NCBI GenBank assembly: GCA_020205615.1
Contig: CM035152.1
Location: 153,012,778 to 153,076,777 of the forward strand
DNA: 64,000 nucleotides
DNA from: Panax quinquefolius
Lineage: Eukaryota; Streptophyta; Magnoliopsida; Apiales; Araliaceae
Reading direction: 5' to 3'
The notes under the pieces are model-generated. The model ran no database searches and was not told the origin of the DNA. It worked only from the letters and a program-made list of their open reading frames with translations. Every line of letters starts with the position of its first letter. Position 1 is the stretch's first letter. This document shows positions 1 through 13,420 of the stretch, piece after piece. Made by a program: the position numbers and the translations under genes.

Positions 1-1963
1 AAATCATTCATCTTTGCACTACTGAGCCAAAGATATTCAATAATATCATCATTTAAGACCGAGGATGATGAAAAATATTTTTAAAGAAACGAATCCAAAG
101 TGAACACAAAATGACAAGGATTAAGGATTAAGGATTCGTACTTTGTTTTATCCACGTCCAAAAATACCTCAAAAATAATCATAGTGGTGTAAAATTCAAG
201 AATGATCAAAACATGGATACAATCAAAGCTTGTATCCGAATAGATATTTTGACTTAATTTTTTTTTTCATTTTTCGATGAATAGTGCCAGATTCATGAAT
301 AAGATCAGATATCGTGAATAAAATACCAGATATCGTGAATAAGAACTCTCAGAACACCAAAAGTTCCAAATTTGATAAAAACTTCAGATCAATATTTCAA
401 AGATAATGATATTGAAGAAATAATATCATTACGAAAAATAATAATATCCCTTACCTCGAAAGATCAAGATTCTAAATTGAAACAACTGGATATAAAGGCG
501 ACTTGAACTTGCATCAGATATAGCAATACTCAAAATATACTCAAAATACTCACAAGAATACGCTCGATAATATAGAGAGAAAACTTCAGCTACGGTGTGA
601 TTTTCAATTATAACCCAAGACCCTATTTATAGGAAAATGCTTGAAACACCAAAGTAGAAAATTTATTAAAATATTAATTTATTAATTTTTATTCCTCGCC
701 CACATTTAGAGATCTGAATTCAGCCACTTCTAACACATGCAAGACCCACAATAATGACAAAAACGTTTTGTCATTTTAAATATTTTATACTTCCAAAAAT
801 CAATTATTTGGAGTTTCAAACTTCAATAATTCACAATAAATAGCCCTTTTGTCGGAAAATTCAAACTCACGAATTATTATAGGAAATTCAATTCTCTACA
901 ACTTTACGTAAGAAAGTTTTTCCAATTCCAAATGTAAATTGACCAAAAATCCACAAACAGACGATTTTTACACAGTTATAATCAAATTTCAATCGAATAA
1001 ATGGGGCCCAATTTACATGTTTAACATGTTTTAAACATTTATTGCAACAAAAATACTCTTCCTCCTCGTATACTCATATATCCCTCATTCGTTGTAAAAT
1101 ATCACCATTATTATATTATTAAAATATAATAATATATTTAAATAATTATTTTATCGTAAAAGATAAAATTTTAATTTTCAACAATTGTCACATTAAAATT
1201 TTCTCCATCTATATCCACATAAAATCAATATTTTTCTCATCATATGAATCAATAATTAATTATTCACAAATAATATTACGTAATCACAATATCGACAACC
1301 GCATAGGTTCCTGTGAGCAGGGGCTTTCCAATAAGAATTTTCCCTTCTTGGCCAAGAATTAGGTGACCAAACCTCTCCTTAGATGTAACTTTCTAGACAT
1401 TGCCAATAATGTTATCTAATAATATTATTCGGATAATATGAATTATTGCTTCGATAATGAAAAATCTTGTAAATGACAATTATTGAAACAACAAAGAATA
1501 TAAAATATCAACGCAGAATTATTAAATCAATAAAATATCGAATAAGAATTATCGTAACCATTATTGAGTAGTGCCTTCTTACGTAAGAATCAATAATTGG
1601 TGCAATACCGGTGCTACTTGTGTTTTAACCAATTTGAGTATTTTAACAAAGATAATTCTGAACATAACTACGTTTATTATTTTTAAACAACTTATATTTG
1701 TCGCTTTCTTCATCCAATCGCTTTCAGTTATGGGGCCCACATGGTTTGTCTTGAGTCGCATTTAATATTCCCCGACAAAGACGAATATTCCACGACCAAA
1801 AGAATATTCCCCGACAACAATGAATATTTTATAACCACTTGCTTATTTTGAAATATTTGCGTATTTTACCCATAACTATCCACATTAATCAAATCAACCA
1901 TTACTATTTCAAAATAATAAATAGAGAAAATTAAATTTCATTAACAATAAATTGGGATCTTAC
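1..1963 (-). mobile_element. Gypsy family-A LTR, reverse, partial
   Basis: This stretch aligns along its length with the reverse complement of the LTRs at 41189-57407 and with the reverse LTR at 59126-61472; it begins at the point equivalent to about 59518. Seen: the tandem 'TTTGGCCC..GTGCAAAGATG' motif near the left edge, a TATA box in reverse at 624-631, the GGAATATTC repeats near 1770-1820, and an LTR 5' terminus reading ..GGGATCTTAC at 1955-1963. The rest of the LTR and any internal region lie outside the window, so solo LTR and full element cannot be told apart. It interrupts a family-B LTR that resumes at 1964. Confidence 0.85.
624..631 (-). promoter_or_regulatory. LTR TATA box
   Basis: TATAAATA on the minus strand, at the position equivalent to the TATA boxes of the other family-A LTRs (42526, 49877, 56021, 60119). 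It is the likely core promoter of the retroelement. Confidence 0.6.
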
Positions 1964-2531
1964 CGTCGTGATACTATAGAATATCATTGGCCGTAGTGCA
2001 GGGGTGATTCGATGATGTGGATTATTTATTAAGCTGAGTCCCAGCGATAAAAGTAATGAAAAACCTTTTAAATCATAAAAGATAGTAGATTTTATTCTCT
2101 ACTTGACTCTTTTAATGGATTGCTTGTTCTACTGCAGTTAAACTTGATGTCTATTGTATTTTATCAGTTTAACATTGTTGAAGACTAATGATAATTTATT
2201 CTGCATTATCTTAGTCATAATATTTCTTACTGGGCTAGTTGAGCTCACCCTTTTGCTTTCATTGTTCTCTTGAGAAATGAGAACGTAATGGGGACTAGTC
2301 GGGGAACGGAGTGATCGGTCCGGAGGATAGCATTAGTAGTCCTCACTATTCATTAAATAGTGTGACAATAAATGTAATGAGGATTTATTCGAGAGTGGAT
2401 ATTGTCTGAAGATAATATTTGTATTAAAACTCACGACTCTTTTGTTGTATATTAAAGATTGTATTTGTATTCTGTACCATGTATTTGGCGACTCAGGATA
2501 GGTGATGTATACCTATTTTGGGGGCTTCACA
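1964..2531 (+). mobile_element. Gypsy family-B LTR, 3' part
   Basis: Matches the 3' third of the solo LTR at 30038-32133: the 'gtgattcgatgatgtgg' stretch, the 'GGGCTAGTTGAGCTCACCC' motif near 2230, the 'tagtagtcctcact' stretch near 2335, and the terminus 'ggtgatgtatacctatttt' ending in TTCACA at 2531. Its 5' part is displaced by the family-A LTR to the left. The right edge abuts MULE transposase coding sequence, so this LTR truncates the transposase gene. Confidence 0.85.
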
Positions 2532-3493
2532 CTGTAAGCAGATACTCAACAATGACTTCGAACACCACCGAATCTATTAACAATGCAATCAAGGGAATCA
2601 GAAATCTTCCAGTTGCGTCGATGATTGAATGCCTGCGTTGTATGGTTCAAAGATGGTATTTCACAAACAAACAATCAGCAATGTCAACTTTCACTACCGT
2701 TTCCACAACAGCCGAGAGAAGATTGCAATCTAATATCATTGAGTAAAAGAAACTTAAAGTCAATCATACAACTTTTAAATTGTTAGTTGCATACCTAAAA
2801 AAAATTGCATCTGAAATTAAAGGAATCCAAGTTATACAGTTTTGGTTACCAGTATAAACTGTAAAAGATACCAACAATACATGACTTTTATTATTCCAAA
2901 TTACATATACAAAAAAATTATTATAATACTAACTACACAATTAAATGCTGTTGTAGGTTGAGACATCAAACCTAGTGATTTTTACTGTTTACGATGTCGC
3001 CAAACAATTTATCGTGGACTTGGAACAAAAGACATGCACATGCCATAAATTTCATTACCATGAGATGCCTTGCTCACACGCTGCTGCTGTTATTAGCAAA
3101 AGGAATTTGAGCAGTTATGATTTTTGCTCAAAATACTATTCAAATACAACTTTGGTAGACACGTATTCAACTTCCATCATGCCGTTAGTTAACAAAGAGA
3201 ATTGGGATGTTCCAGAAGAGATTAAAAACTTATGTGTCAAACCACCAAATACAAGAAGACCAGCTGGAAGACCAAAGAGAGGTAGATACAAGCATGTATA
3301 TGAAAATACAGTTCAAATAAATGCACCAGATGCCAAAAAAAAGGACACAACAGGAAAACATGCAATAATCCACCAATTTTCAGACCACGAAAGTTTTGAT
3401 ATAATACAACACCAAAACAATTGTAACAAACTCCTTGAAGTTTACTATGGTTGCTCAATAGCCATACATATTGTAATCATTTTATTTGTGTAA
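2532..3493 (+). pseudogene. MULE transposase (mudrA-like) with SWIM finger, 3' part
   Basis: The first exon (2532 to about 2792) encodes the C-terminal part of the MULE transposase domain; the block 'RYSTMTSNTTESINN' is the family's hallmark near the end of the catalytic region. A TAA at 2744-2746 interrupts the frame, and the same frame continues past it to a putative donor near 2792. The second exon starts at 2957 after a good acceptor (ctgttgtag) and encodes the SWIM zinc finger (CxCx(n)CxH: CTCHKFHYHEMPCSH), then a basic 'RRPAGRPKRGRYK' tail as in MULE transposases. The N-terminal DNA-binding and DDE regions are missing, removed at the LTR junction at 2531. It would have acted in the nucleus on MULE ends; it is certainly non-functional now. 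Confidence 0.85.
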
Positions 3494-5426
3494 TAAAAAC
3501 AAATTTATCTTGCACAGTATTGAAAGATGATTATTTTCATTAATTTACTTTTAGCATAAAGTAATTCTATCTTCAAATAACAATATAAATAAAGACATAC
3601 ATGTCATAATTGGTTAACTAATTTGTAATTCTTCTTTATCACATTCTGGTTACACACTAACATTTGATTGGTTACCTTTGTATGCATATTTGACAACCAA
3701 CTGTGCCATATAAAAAACAGATAGTTTTAAGCTTGATAATTATTTTTTGTATTTTTTTTAATTATTATTTTTTAAGCATAGAAAATAAAATGTATACATT
3801 TCTTTGAATGCTTGGCTACACTCTAAACCTTAAAAAACACATAGAATCAATAATTGTTTAACTGATTTTTAAATTACTAGAACTATTTGGTTACCCACAA
3901 ATACTAATGATTGTAATAGTAACCAACATTATTTGGTAACCTTTGTATGACTGTTTGCAAACTATCTGTAGCAGAAAGACAAATACATGAAAGAAATTAT
4001 TAAGTGTCATAAAATTTACTGTTAGCACTGTTTAGTTACCAACAACAACTAAAATAGTTACCTTTGTATACAAATTTGGCAACCAACTGTAACATATTAA
4101 GAACAGATGTTTTTAATCTTCATAATTGTTTTGTATTTAATTTTTATTACTATTTTTTAAGCATAAAAAAATAAAATTTATACATAACTATAACTATATG
4201 GTCACCCATAAATACTGATGATCATAACAGAAACCAACATTATTTAGAAACCTTTGTATGACTGTATCCAACCTACTGAACCATAAAAAATAAATACATG
4301 ATACAAATTGTTAACTGATTCTAGAATTTACAGTTAGCACTAATTGGTTACCAAAAACAATAAAAAATTGTTACCTTTGTAGGCAAATTTAGCAACCAAC
4401 TAAACCATAAATAACAAATACATGATATAAATTGTTAACTCTTTTTACAATTTACTTTTAGTATTGATTGGTTACCAAAAAACAATTAAAATTTTTACCT
4501 TTAACTCTAAACCTTAAAAAACACATAGAATCAATAATTGTTTAACTGATTTTTAAATTACTATAACTATTTGGTTACCCACAAATACTAATGATTGTAA
4601 CAGTTACCAACATTATTTGGTAACCTTTGTATGACTGTTTGTAAACCATGTGTTGGATAAATACAAATACATGAAAGAACTTATTAACTGACCTAAAATT
4701 TACTGTTAGAACTGTTTAGTTACCAACAACAACTAAAATTATTACCTTTGTATACAAATTTGGCAACCAACTGTAACATATAAAAAATAGATGTTTTTAA
4801 GCTTGATAATTGTTTTGTATTTTAATTTTATTAATATTTTTTAAGCAAAAAAAATAAATTAAATTTATACATAACTATAACTATATGGTCACCCACAAAT
4901 ACTGATGATCATAACAGTAACCAACATTATTTGGTAACCTTTGTATGACTGTTTCCAACCAACTTAACCATAAAAAACAAATACATGATACAAATTGTTA
5001 ACTGTTTCTAGAATTTACTGTTAGGACTGATTGGTTACCAATAACAATAAACAATTGTTACCTTTGTAGGCAAATTTGACAACCAACTGAACCATAAAAA
5101 AAATACATGATACAAATTATTAACTGCTTTTTTAATTTACTGTTAGGATTGATTGGTTACCAAAAATAATTAAAATTGTTACCTTTGTATGCAAATTTGG
5201 CAACCAACTGAACCATAAAAGAAAATATTTACAATATTATTTGAAAAATTAAAATACAAGACAAAAAAACAACAATGTGAACCAACAAAACAATATCATA
5301 ATTCTAATAGTAAAAATTAATACATCATTCTATCATCAGAATATTTACAAAAACATTTCACAGTCAATAACCATATCAAATGGTATCAAATGTCCAAAAA
5401 GAAAAATAACATTATGCATAACCAAA
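3494..5426. repeat. MULE intergenic tandem-repeat region
   Basis: Spacer between the convergent transposase and protease genes. It contains many imperfect copies of 'TTGGTTACC', 'TTACCTTTGTATGCAAATTTGG' (here split) and 'CAACCAACTGaaCCATAAAA', spaced about 80-170 bp apart. A larger block starting at 3821 recurs from about 4505 to 5180 (period about 684 bp), with the same order of motifs and a few substitutions and indels. No coding potential beyond short AT-rich frames. Repeats of this sort near MULE ends can serve as transposase binding sites; that role is inferred. Confidence 0.75.
3821..5180 (+). repeat. Tandem duplication, two units of about 684 bp
   Basis: 'CTCTAAACCTTAAAAAACAC' at 3821 and again at 4505 begins two long parallel stretches: both continue with a 'ttggttacccacaaatactaatgatt' block, an 'accaacattattt' block, 'cctttgtatgactgt', and end in an 'aattaaaa(t/a)t(g/t)tt' block. 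Inside each unit there are smaller sub-repeats. Confidence 0.8.
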
Positions 5427-5609
5427 CTAGTCTTCACTAACAAATCTGACTGGGTGTTCTGAATCAGACTCATATCCACCTACTTGCTTGTTCCTCGCAT
5501 GAATGAACAAGTTGACGCATAGTTTCTTGCGGTATTGAATTATTGGAAATGGATTTGGCATTTCAAAAATCTGCTTGTGAAGAATATGTTCCGCAAAAGA
5601 AATAGTAAA

Positions 5610-5614
5610 CATAC
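5610..5614. repeat. Target-site duplication CATAC, left
   Basis: Direct repeat partner of 9323-9327; exact 5-bp match flanking the solo LTR, as expected for gypsy integrase. Confidence 0.9.
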
Positions 5615-8600
5615 TATGACACCCCCAAAACAGGTATACATCACCCATCTTGGGTCGCCAGATACACACTACAGAACTCAACTACAAACTTAAGTATACA
5701 ACTGTCGTGCAAAATACGATAAAACATAGCTGAGAGTTTAAACTCGAATATTTCCTTCTAGACAATATCCACACTCAATGGAATCCTCATTACAATTATT
5801 ATCACACTATTTTATAAAAATAACGAGGACTACTATAACCACTTATTTTGGACCATCACTCGCTTCCCGACTAAGTCCCAAATATATTCTTATTTCACGA
5901 AGAGAAACGAAAGAAAGAAAAGGGTGAGCTCAACTAGCCCAAAGAAGAAATATTATGACTAAGATAATGTAGAATAAATTATCCTTAGCCTTCAACAATG
6001 TTAAATTGATAGAATACAATAGACAACAAGTTTAACTGCAGCGGAATAAGCAATCCATTAGAAGAGTCAAGTAGAACATAATGTCTACTATCTTCTCTAG
6101 ATTAAAAGTCCATCGTTAATATTTCATTCCTGTAATACTCATCAACAGTACTTTGTTATACCAAAGATAAAAAGAACTCTCATCACCTGTCTTCACCTGA
6201 ACTACCAAAGATTATAGTTAAATTCACAATTCATATTTATAATCATATAAATCAACAGCTTCTCCTTGCCACAAAGGCTTAATAGAACGTTTACTCAATA
6301 TCCTTACCCCAAAGGCTAAAGATATTCAAATGTAATAACAATGATCATAACAATCAGTTGTCTACCTTTGCACTACTACGGGCAAAGATATTCAACTATA
6401 AAACCAATGGTCATGATCATACCAATCAATTGTTCGCAACGATCTACTACTGAAGACATTCAACTCGTTAATTAGGTCATGATCCTGCTAATCACGTTAT
6501 CGAATTATCCATGCACTACGGGCCAATGATATTCGTTATTATCATCGATGGTTATGATCATATCATACACCGCCCATCTTTGCACGTAAGCCAAAGATAT
6601 ACAACTATAAAACCAATAATCAACGATCCATCTTTGCACGTAAGCCAAAAATATACAATCAGAAAATCAATAATCAACAATCCATCTATGCGACGTAAGC
6701 GAAAGATGACTTTCATCACAATATAAGCATGAGGATGATGATGATGATATAAACATTAATCGAATAAAATCAAGGATAAATATTAAAGACTTTAAATTTA
6801 TCCGAGTTTAAAAATATCCAAATTATCAACACGATCTTTGCTTTGTGGAGTAAAATTCAAGAATAATATTCACGTACCAAAAATAATTTGGATGAGAAAA
6901 GAAATATATTTTTCGGTTAAATAGTACCCCGTGAATAGTAACTCGTGAATAGTAACTCATGAATAGTAACTCATGAATAATAACTCGTAAATAGTACCGT
7001 ATACATAAATAATGTCATATACACAAATAGTGCCATATACATGAATAATGCCGATATCGTGAATAATATGTCATATATCTTGAATAAGAACCCTTACACA
7101 AAAGATAAAGTTTCATAATAAAATACATATCAATATTTATAACACCTTAATCCAAATGTTATAAATCACTTAATAATCTCATAATCTAATATTATTAATA
7201 TTACCACAATATTTTAATCATTTCTTAAACTTATAAATAATTTATTTTAATTGTTTACACTTTACTAATTAATGCATTTAATCATCCTAAAATGCCAAAC
7301 TCATAAGATTTCATCACCAATAACCAAAACTCTCATAAAAAATCTGCATAAACCTTATATAAGATTCTCAAACCATAAAATCCTATTTTTGAATTTTTTT
7401 ACTTCACATAACATATTTAATTCATTTACTCAAAACTAGCCCATTTTCATGAAAAATACCAAATCAGTACAAACAAATTTTCTTTTCTGGAATTTAGCAG
7501 AATATAGTCACATATTGAACATATATTTTTCTCAGAATTTTTAAAATTCATTTACTATTTTTCATATGGCTAAAACTGCCGAATATTTAGACATTTATCA
7601 AAATCTGTACTTTTGTCCAAAAATTCCGAAATTTACAGGATATACTGCTATTATATAGATGTACTCCCAATAAAAATTTTACCAATTTTGGAGTTAACCA
7701 CAAGGAGTTATAAGGGTTTACTTTTTAAAATAATTTTTTTCCCATAAAATTCATAACTCCTAATCTATACATCCAAAAATCGTCATTTTTGGACACAATC
7801 TAGAAAACTTATCAAATTATCATTTCAAATTTTTTCAGAATTTTTGAGGGTCAAAAAAATTACGAAACTGCCCCTGGCAGAAACCCCTTACTTACAACGG
7901 TTGAACGAAAATAATATTCCTTACGAATATTGAACGGAAATAATATTCCTTATGAATATTAAACGAATATAATGAATATTAAACGATAATAATATTCATA
8001 CGAATACGAAAAATAATATCTCTTCAGAATATAAAAAAAATAACCCTTACCTTAGAAGAAAACTGAATACTGGAATAGTGAGGTAGCAGACTTCTCTTCT
8101 TCTTTCTCTCTATAATAATTGCTCTTGTGAGACTTAGTGAATTGGTGAGAAATAAAGGAAGAATGAGTTTCTATTTATAGAAAAATATAGTTTCAATAAT
8201 TGCACATTTTGGGGCTCAAAATATTACAGTATAATACCTTCATCTTTTCCTTCATTTTTAATTTAGTCATCCAAGTATTATCAAACTTGCACCACCTCCC
8301 CTAATAGTAAATCATGTGACTCAATAGTTCTAAACATGTGAAAAATTAATTATAATATAGTACCTTCATCTATACCTCCATTTTTAATTTAGTCATGCAA
8401 GTATTATCAATCTTGCACCAACTCCCCTAATAGTAAATCATGTGAATTAATAGTTCATTCATGTGACTCAATAGTATAATCATGTGAAAAAACTAATTAC
8501 AGTATAGTACCTTCAACTATACCTCCATTTTTAATTTAGTCATGCAAGTATTATCAATCTTGCACCAACTCCCCTAATAGTAAATCATGTGAATCAATAA

Positions 8601-9322
8601 TACACACATGTGAACACATAGTTATAAGCATGTGAATTAATAACAATTAATTGCATAATTATCCAGTGAATTACCCGATTGGTCAATATAACCTCCAGAC
8701 ATCAATTAATATCGAAATAAATGTCGATTTCCACTAACACTAATAATTTCCACACAATGGAACTATCAATTTCATCTTTAATCAACACAAACTTATTCAC
8801 CATTAATATTATAACTCTCAATATTTAACAACCAAATCATTCCCAGGAAAAAGGGGGCTTTCCGATAAGAATTTGTCCCTATTGGCGCGCAATTAGATTA
8901 TCTAACCTCTCCTTGACAGAATTTCTAGACATTGTCAATATTGCAAATAATAATATGAATAATTTTGTCGTCTCAATTATTGATTTAATAATATAAAATA
9001 TTATGCAGATGATACTGTGACAACAATTGAATCAATAATATGAGAGATATGATGCAACAATTATTCTTTGTAGCAATAATTGAGTATAACCGGTGACTTC
9101 TCACATAAGCATCAATAATCAATACTGGTAAGTGCTACTACGCAACTACGCCAGACATTCTTGTACTTTTATCACCGATTATTTTATGACAACTTGCTTA
9201 CTTTGAAAATTTTCAAATATCACCCTTAACTTTAACCTTTTATCAATTTAACCATTTATTAAATAAAATAATAATTATAAGAAAATTGAATACTTTTATT
9301 TCATAAAATTTGGGATTTCACA
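5615..9322 (-). mobile_element. Gypsy family-B solo LTR inserted in Ulp1 exon
   Basis: A 3708 bp LTR in reverse: it begins TATGACACCCCC and ends TTTCACA, i.e. TG..(C/T)A-type termini read on the minus strand. The flanks are the identical 5-mers CATAC at 5610-5614 and 9323-9327, a target-site duplication, and there is no internal region, so it is a solo LTR formed by LTR-LTR recombination. It contains the same modules as the LTRs at 35757-41188: tandem 'AAAGATAT' units at 6290-6720, a TATA box at 8172-8179 (minus) and the GAGCTCAACTAGCCC motif near 5928. Removing it and one CATAC restores an open exon across the join. Confidence 0.92.
8172..8179 (-). promoter_or_regulatory. LTR TATA box (family B)
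   Basis: TATAAATA on minus, equivalent to the TATA boxes at 30299 and 36244 in the other family-B LTRs, followed by a 'gaaactcattc'-type stretch. Confidence 0.55.
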
Positions 9323-9327
9323 CATAC
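9323..9327. repeat. Target-site duplication CATAC, right
   Basis: Direct repeat partner of 5610-5614. On the minus strand it supplies the bases of the Gly-Met codons just after the catalytic Cys codon of the Ulp1-like gene. Confidence 0.9.
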
Positions 9328-12300
9328 CGCAATCACTGAAAAAACAATCAAGATATAAAGCAAATCAAAACAAATATCATAATATATGGAAAACAAAAAA
9401 AAATAGAAACAATGTAAACTTACCCATCAATTTGCTCAGGTAAACCCTCAGCAAATTCAAGATCAATAATATCATGTTCTCCTTTGGTGCGATATGGTTC
9501 ACTATTGAAATCAATATCAGATCTATTCTTCCAAAAATTGCATCCAGACAATATTATTGGTAGAATGAAAATATACGGCTCACACACATCCATAATATTT
9601 GTTCGCATGATGTTCCTGTTCTGTTGTAAAGAATTATAAACTACTAACACTCTACGATACACATCAAAAACCAGTAAAAACCAATGTCCAGGAACTGTCA
9701 TGTGAACGGGAAACATGACAAAATCAACGTCAACCCACGGTGTGTTTACATCCATAAAAAAGTCATGAATATACTCAGCCACATCATCGTTGCCCAACAA
9801 CAGATTCTTATCACCATTTTTATTATAATATTCTCCATATAAGTTAGTCAACTTGACATGAAACCAACAATCTGTTGTCGTAACCCTTATTTGAATATTG
9901 TTCAAGTGTCTAGCCAGTTTACGCATGTAATACAAACAGATGTTGATGTGCTGGACCAAAAATAAAACCATAATAACAATCAGAGATAAACAAATAAAAA
10001 AAATAAAACTTTAAAAAAATAGTATCCAATACAGACACATATAGTAACCAAAATAATAAGATAAGGTAACCGAAACTAACAAACATAATTACAAAAAGAG
10101 TAAAAAAACTCACATCATCATCAAGCCACTGACCAGGGGTCTTCAGCTTGTAAAACCACATTTTTGAAGATATTGACATAGACCCAAATTTAAAGGAAGG
10201 CTCGATTTTGTCATGGTTTCCCGCAAATTTTTCAATCCTTCAAAACAATAACATATTGGAAAGAGAAAATAAATGATTTTATCTCCTAGAAAAATAATAA
10301 TATAAATATATTAAACTCCAATAAACATACCTTTTTCTATTATTTAAGCCAATTTTAAACCACTGCTCAAACATAACATCTTCAAACTTCGAAGGCATAC
10401 CCATACAAACATCTAGAAATGCAGACAGTCCTCTGCGTAATGTTCTATCAACCACAATAGACGAAGTTGAATCAGCTGAACTGAACTTCGACGTATAAGG
10501 ACTCTTCAACACCGCACACTTCGCATACGTACGGACAGGCCTACCAAGTGGGTTAGATGCAGATTTCTCAACTTCAACACAATGGAGTAAATCCTGTGTT
10601 GTCAAAACCATCTCATCAAGCATCGACCTGTCCGGTGCTTCACTTTTACTACCCTTTAATGTTTTTTAAGACATGACACAAAAAACAATTATAATATCAA
10701 ATTAAAAATCCAAAACAGAATCAATAGTAACATAAACACTATAGCTAAGTAACTAATACAACATGTAAAGGTAACTACTGTTGAAAAAAAATTACAAACC
10801 TCAATCGGGGTAAAAATAACAATTTCTTGTCCACTAGACTGACTTAAAATATCAAATCTTGGAATGTCATTGATCTTTTCAGCCTGTTAAAAAAACATAC
10901 AATTAATCAATATAAGACGTAAAAATATAACATAAAAAAACAAAAAAAAATGCTTAACCTTTTCATCCTCAACATCAATGTGGACCCGTCTAGGAGTAAA
11001 AACAACAATCTCTTTACCATCAGAATTTAAATTGTCATTCTTGTTCTCAATCTGTAAAAAAAAAGAAAAAAAATCAGCATTTACTTAATAAACATGAAAC
11101 ACAAATGAAAATCAAACATATATGTAAACCTTTGCATCGACTTCTTCAAACTGAATCACACCAACCCCACCAACATCAACATCAACACTTCCATGAAACT
11201 GTTTTGAATTATCAGGAACTTCAACTACGACATCATCCTCAACGGTCATAACATCATCAACTACAACATTAACATTGCCACCATCAACATTCTCATCCAA
11301 CTCAACATTATCATCATCATAATCATCATCATCATCATCATCATCATTAACAGTTACATTTCTCCGTTTGGTATAACTAGTCTGTCCATATAATTGCTTT
11401 CTAAACATCTTTTTTATGTCCTTACAAATCTGAATATGAAACACTTGCAATTGATCTTTAAATTCAACACCCAAATTCTCAATTTCTTTCTTCACTTCCA
11501 TCACCTTCCCTTCCAAAGGCTTCACCCGTGCATCAATAATTTTTTTCACATCGGAAAGAGAAAACATAAGGTCTTTAACCTTCCTTGATGATTCAACTTT
11601 AATATCAGAACTTTTGGCTCCACTATCACTTCCAATCGAAAAAATGAAAACCACTAAATTCAACACAGACCTTCTCATCCTCCTAGAACAAGATTTTGAA
11701 TAATCAATCAAAACATATTAATAGCAAAAAATATACCATGTCAGAAACATTAAACATAAAACAGAAACAAGACAGTACACCAAAAAAAAAGAAAAAAAAG
11801 TCAGTAACCAATAACATATATAAAGGTAACCAAATATAATGTAAATGGTAACCAAAGATACCGACGTAACCAAAAATCAGGTCATTCAACTTCTCATTCT
11901 TAGGAGCCCTTCCTAACTCCCTCCATCTGAATAATCTGAATTCTGAAACATGATCATCAATACAAAAGCCCCTGACTTTCAATGTAGGAATTGTTTCAAA
12001 CAAAAAAACTTGAAACACATAAGGTAAACCACTAAGCTTGTAAGATTTACAATAACTATCCCTATAAAAATTGTATATCACCCCACCATACTTATCATTC
12101 TTTACATGTCCCTTTACAGCAAGGGATAGTGAATTCTTTGTTTGTTCAAAAACAACTTTTCCCCACGGATAACTTGCAATATCCCCATAAGAGAAAAAGT
12201 TAAACAAAGCTTCATCAACATAATTGTCAGAAACAGTAGCTAGTATGAAATTAAAAACCAAGAAAATGATAGACATCCTAACTGCCTCATCATCATCATA

Positions 12301-12998
12301 AAAAAAAGCACTCCTATATATCCTCCCTATACTAGAACGGGTTAGAACCTCATTTCCAAAAAATTTCTCCACCAACAAATTTTCAATCCCCTTGAAACTA
12401 TCAATGTCTTCATCTCCTTGCCAGTTTAAACCAGAAATTAAACAAAATTAAGCAATCCAAACTTTACCCTTGTCTCACCAAATATAAACCACATTTCCCC
12501 GTTATCCCTCTGATAAACTTCCCTAATTAAAGCATGATGTATTATCGATGAAAACATCTGGGGCTGCCCAAAATCTAAAATTTTTCCAAAATAAGTCAAC
12601 TTAAACTTATCCAACTGAACTTCAGACAATTTATTCTTAATAATATTTGACACTTCCATATCTCACCAATAAATAACTTTTGCAGAAAAGTTTCGATGAT
12701 GCTCCTCATAGAATAGCTCCCAAATCTGAAAATGCAAAAAATTACATTACAAACACATTAACCAAATCAAAATAGAAAATCTGTAAAACTTTAAAACCAA
12801 AACTATTAAATCCACAATATCCAAATACATTAATACTAGTAACCAAATAATATCAGTAAGTGACCAAAACTCAAATTAATCAAACTATTTAATATATAAC
12901 AAATTATAAACTAACAAAATTAGAAAATAATACTAACAATACATCCACTCGAAAACAACATAACCATTTTACCACATACAGTATAAACATTCATCAAT

Positions 12999-13420
12999 CT
13001 CCAACTCTATTATAATAAAATACATTTTAGCAACTATATAATCATCAGTTTCCAAACATTTAAATATTGGTAACCAAAAATAAATTAAAAAGTTACCAAC
13101 ACAACATAATCAACCTATGTAATGATAATAGTGTAATCTAGTGACCAAAACAGAATATACTAATATCTGACAATCAAATAGGAATGAAAACAATAATGTT
13201 AACAAATACAATTTGAACAATCCTTAAAACAACTCCAACTCTAATGTAATATAATACATTTTAATAACTATGTAATCACCAGTTTCCAAACATATAAATG
13301 TTGGTAACCAAAACTCAATTAGCAAGTTACCATCAAAACATAATCAACATGCATAATCACAATAATGTAATCTAGTGACCAAAACAAAATATACTAGTCT
13401 CTGAAACTACACACAGAATA
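12999..13420. repeat. Intronic tandem duplication in the Ulp1-like gene
   Basis: 'CTCCAACTCTA' followed by 'TAATACATTTTA', 'CAGTTTCCAAACAT' and 'TTGGTAACC' occurs at 12999-13232 and again from 13233, period about 234 bp. It lies in the intron between the N-terminal exon and the DUF1985 exon. It shares the GGTAACC motif with the spacer at 3600-5200. Confidence 0.7.

Noticed and set aside
3600..5200. Regularly spaced repeats that could suggest a CRISPR-like array
   Set aside because: Repeats are degenerate, the intervals are themselves repeated, and the window is plant nuclear DNA.
11300..11345. (CAT)n run as a possible microsatellite
   Set aside because: It lies in frame in the Ulp1-like gene and encodes the poly-Asp stretch; kept as part of that gene.
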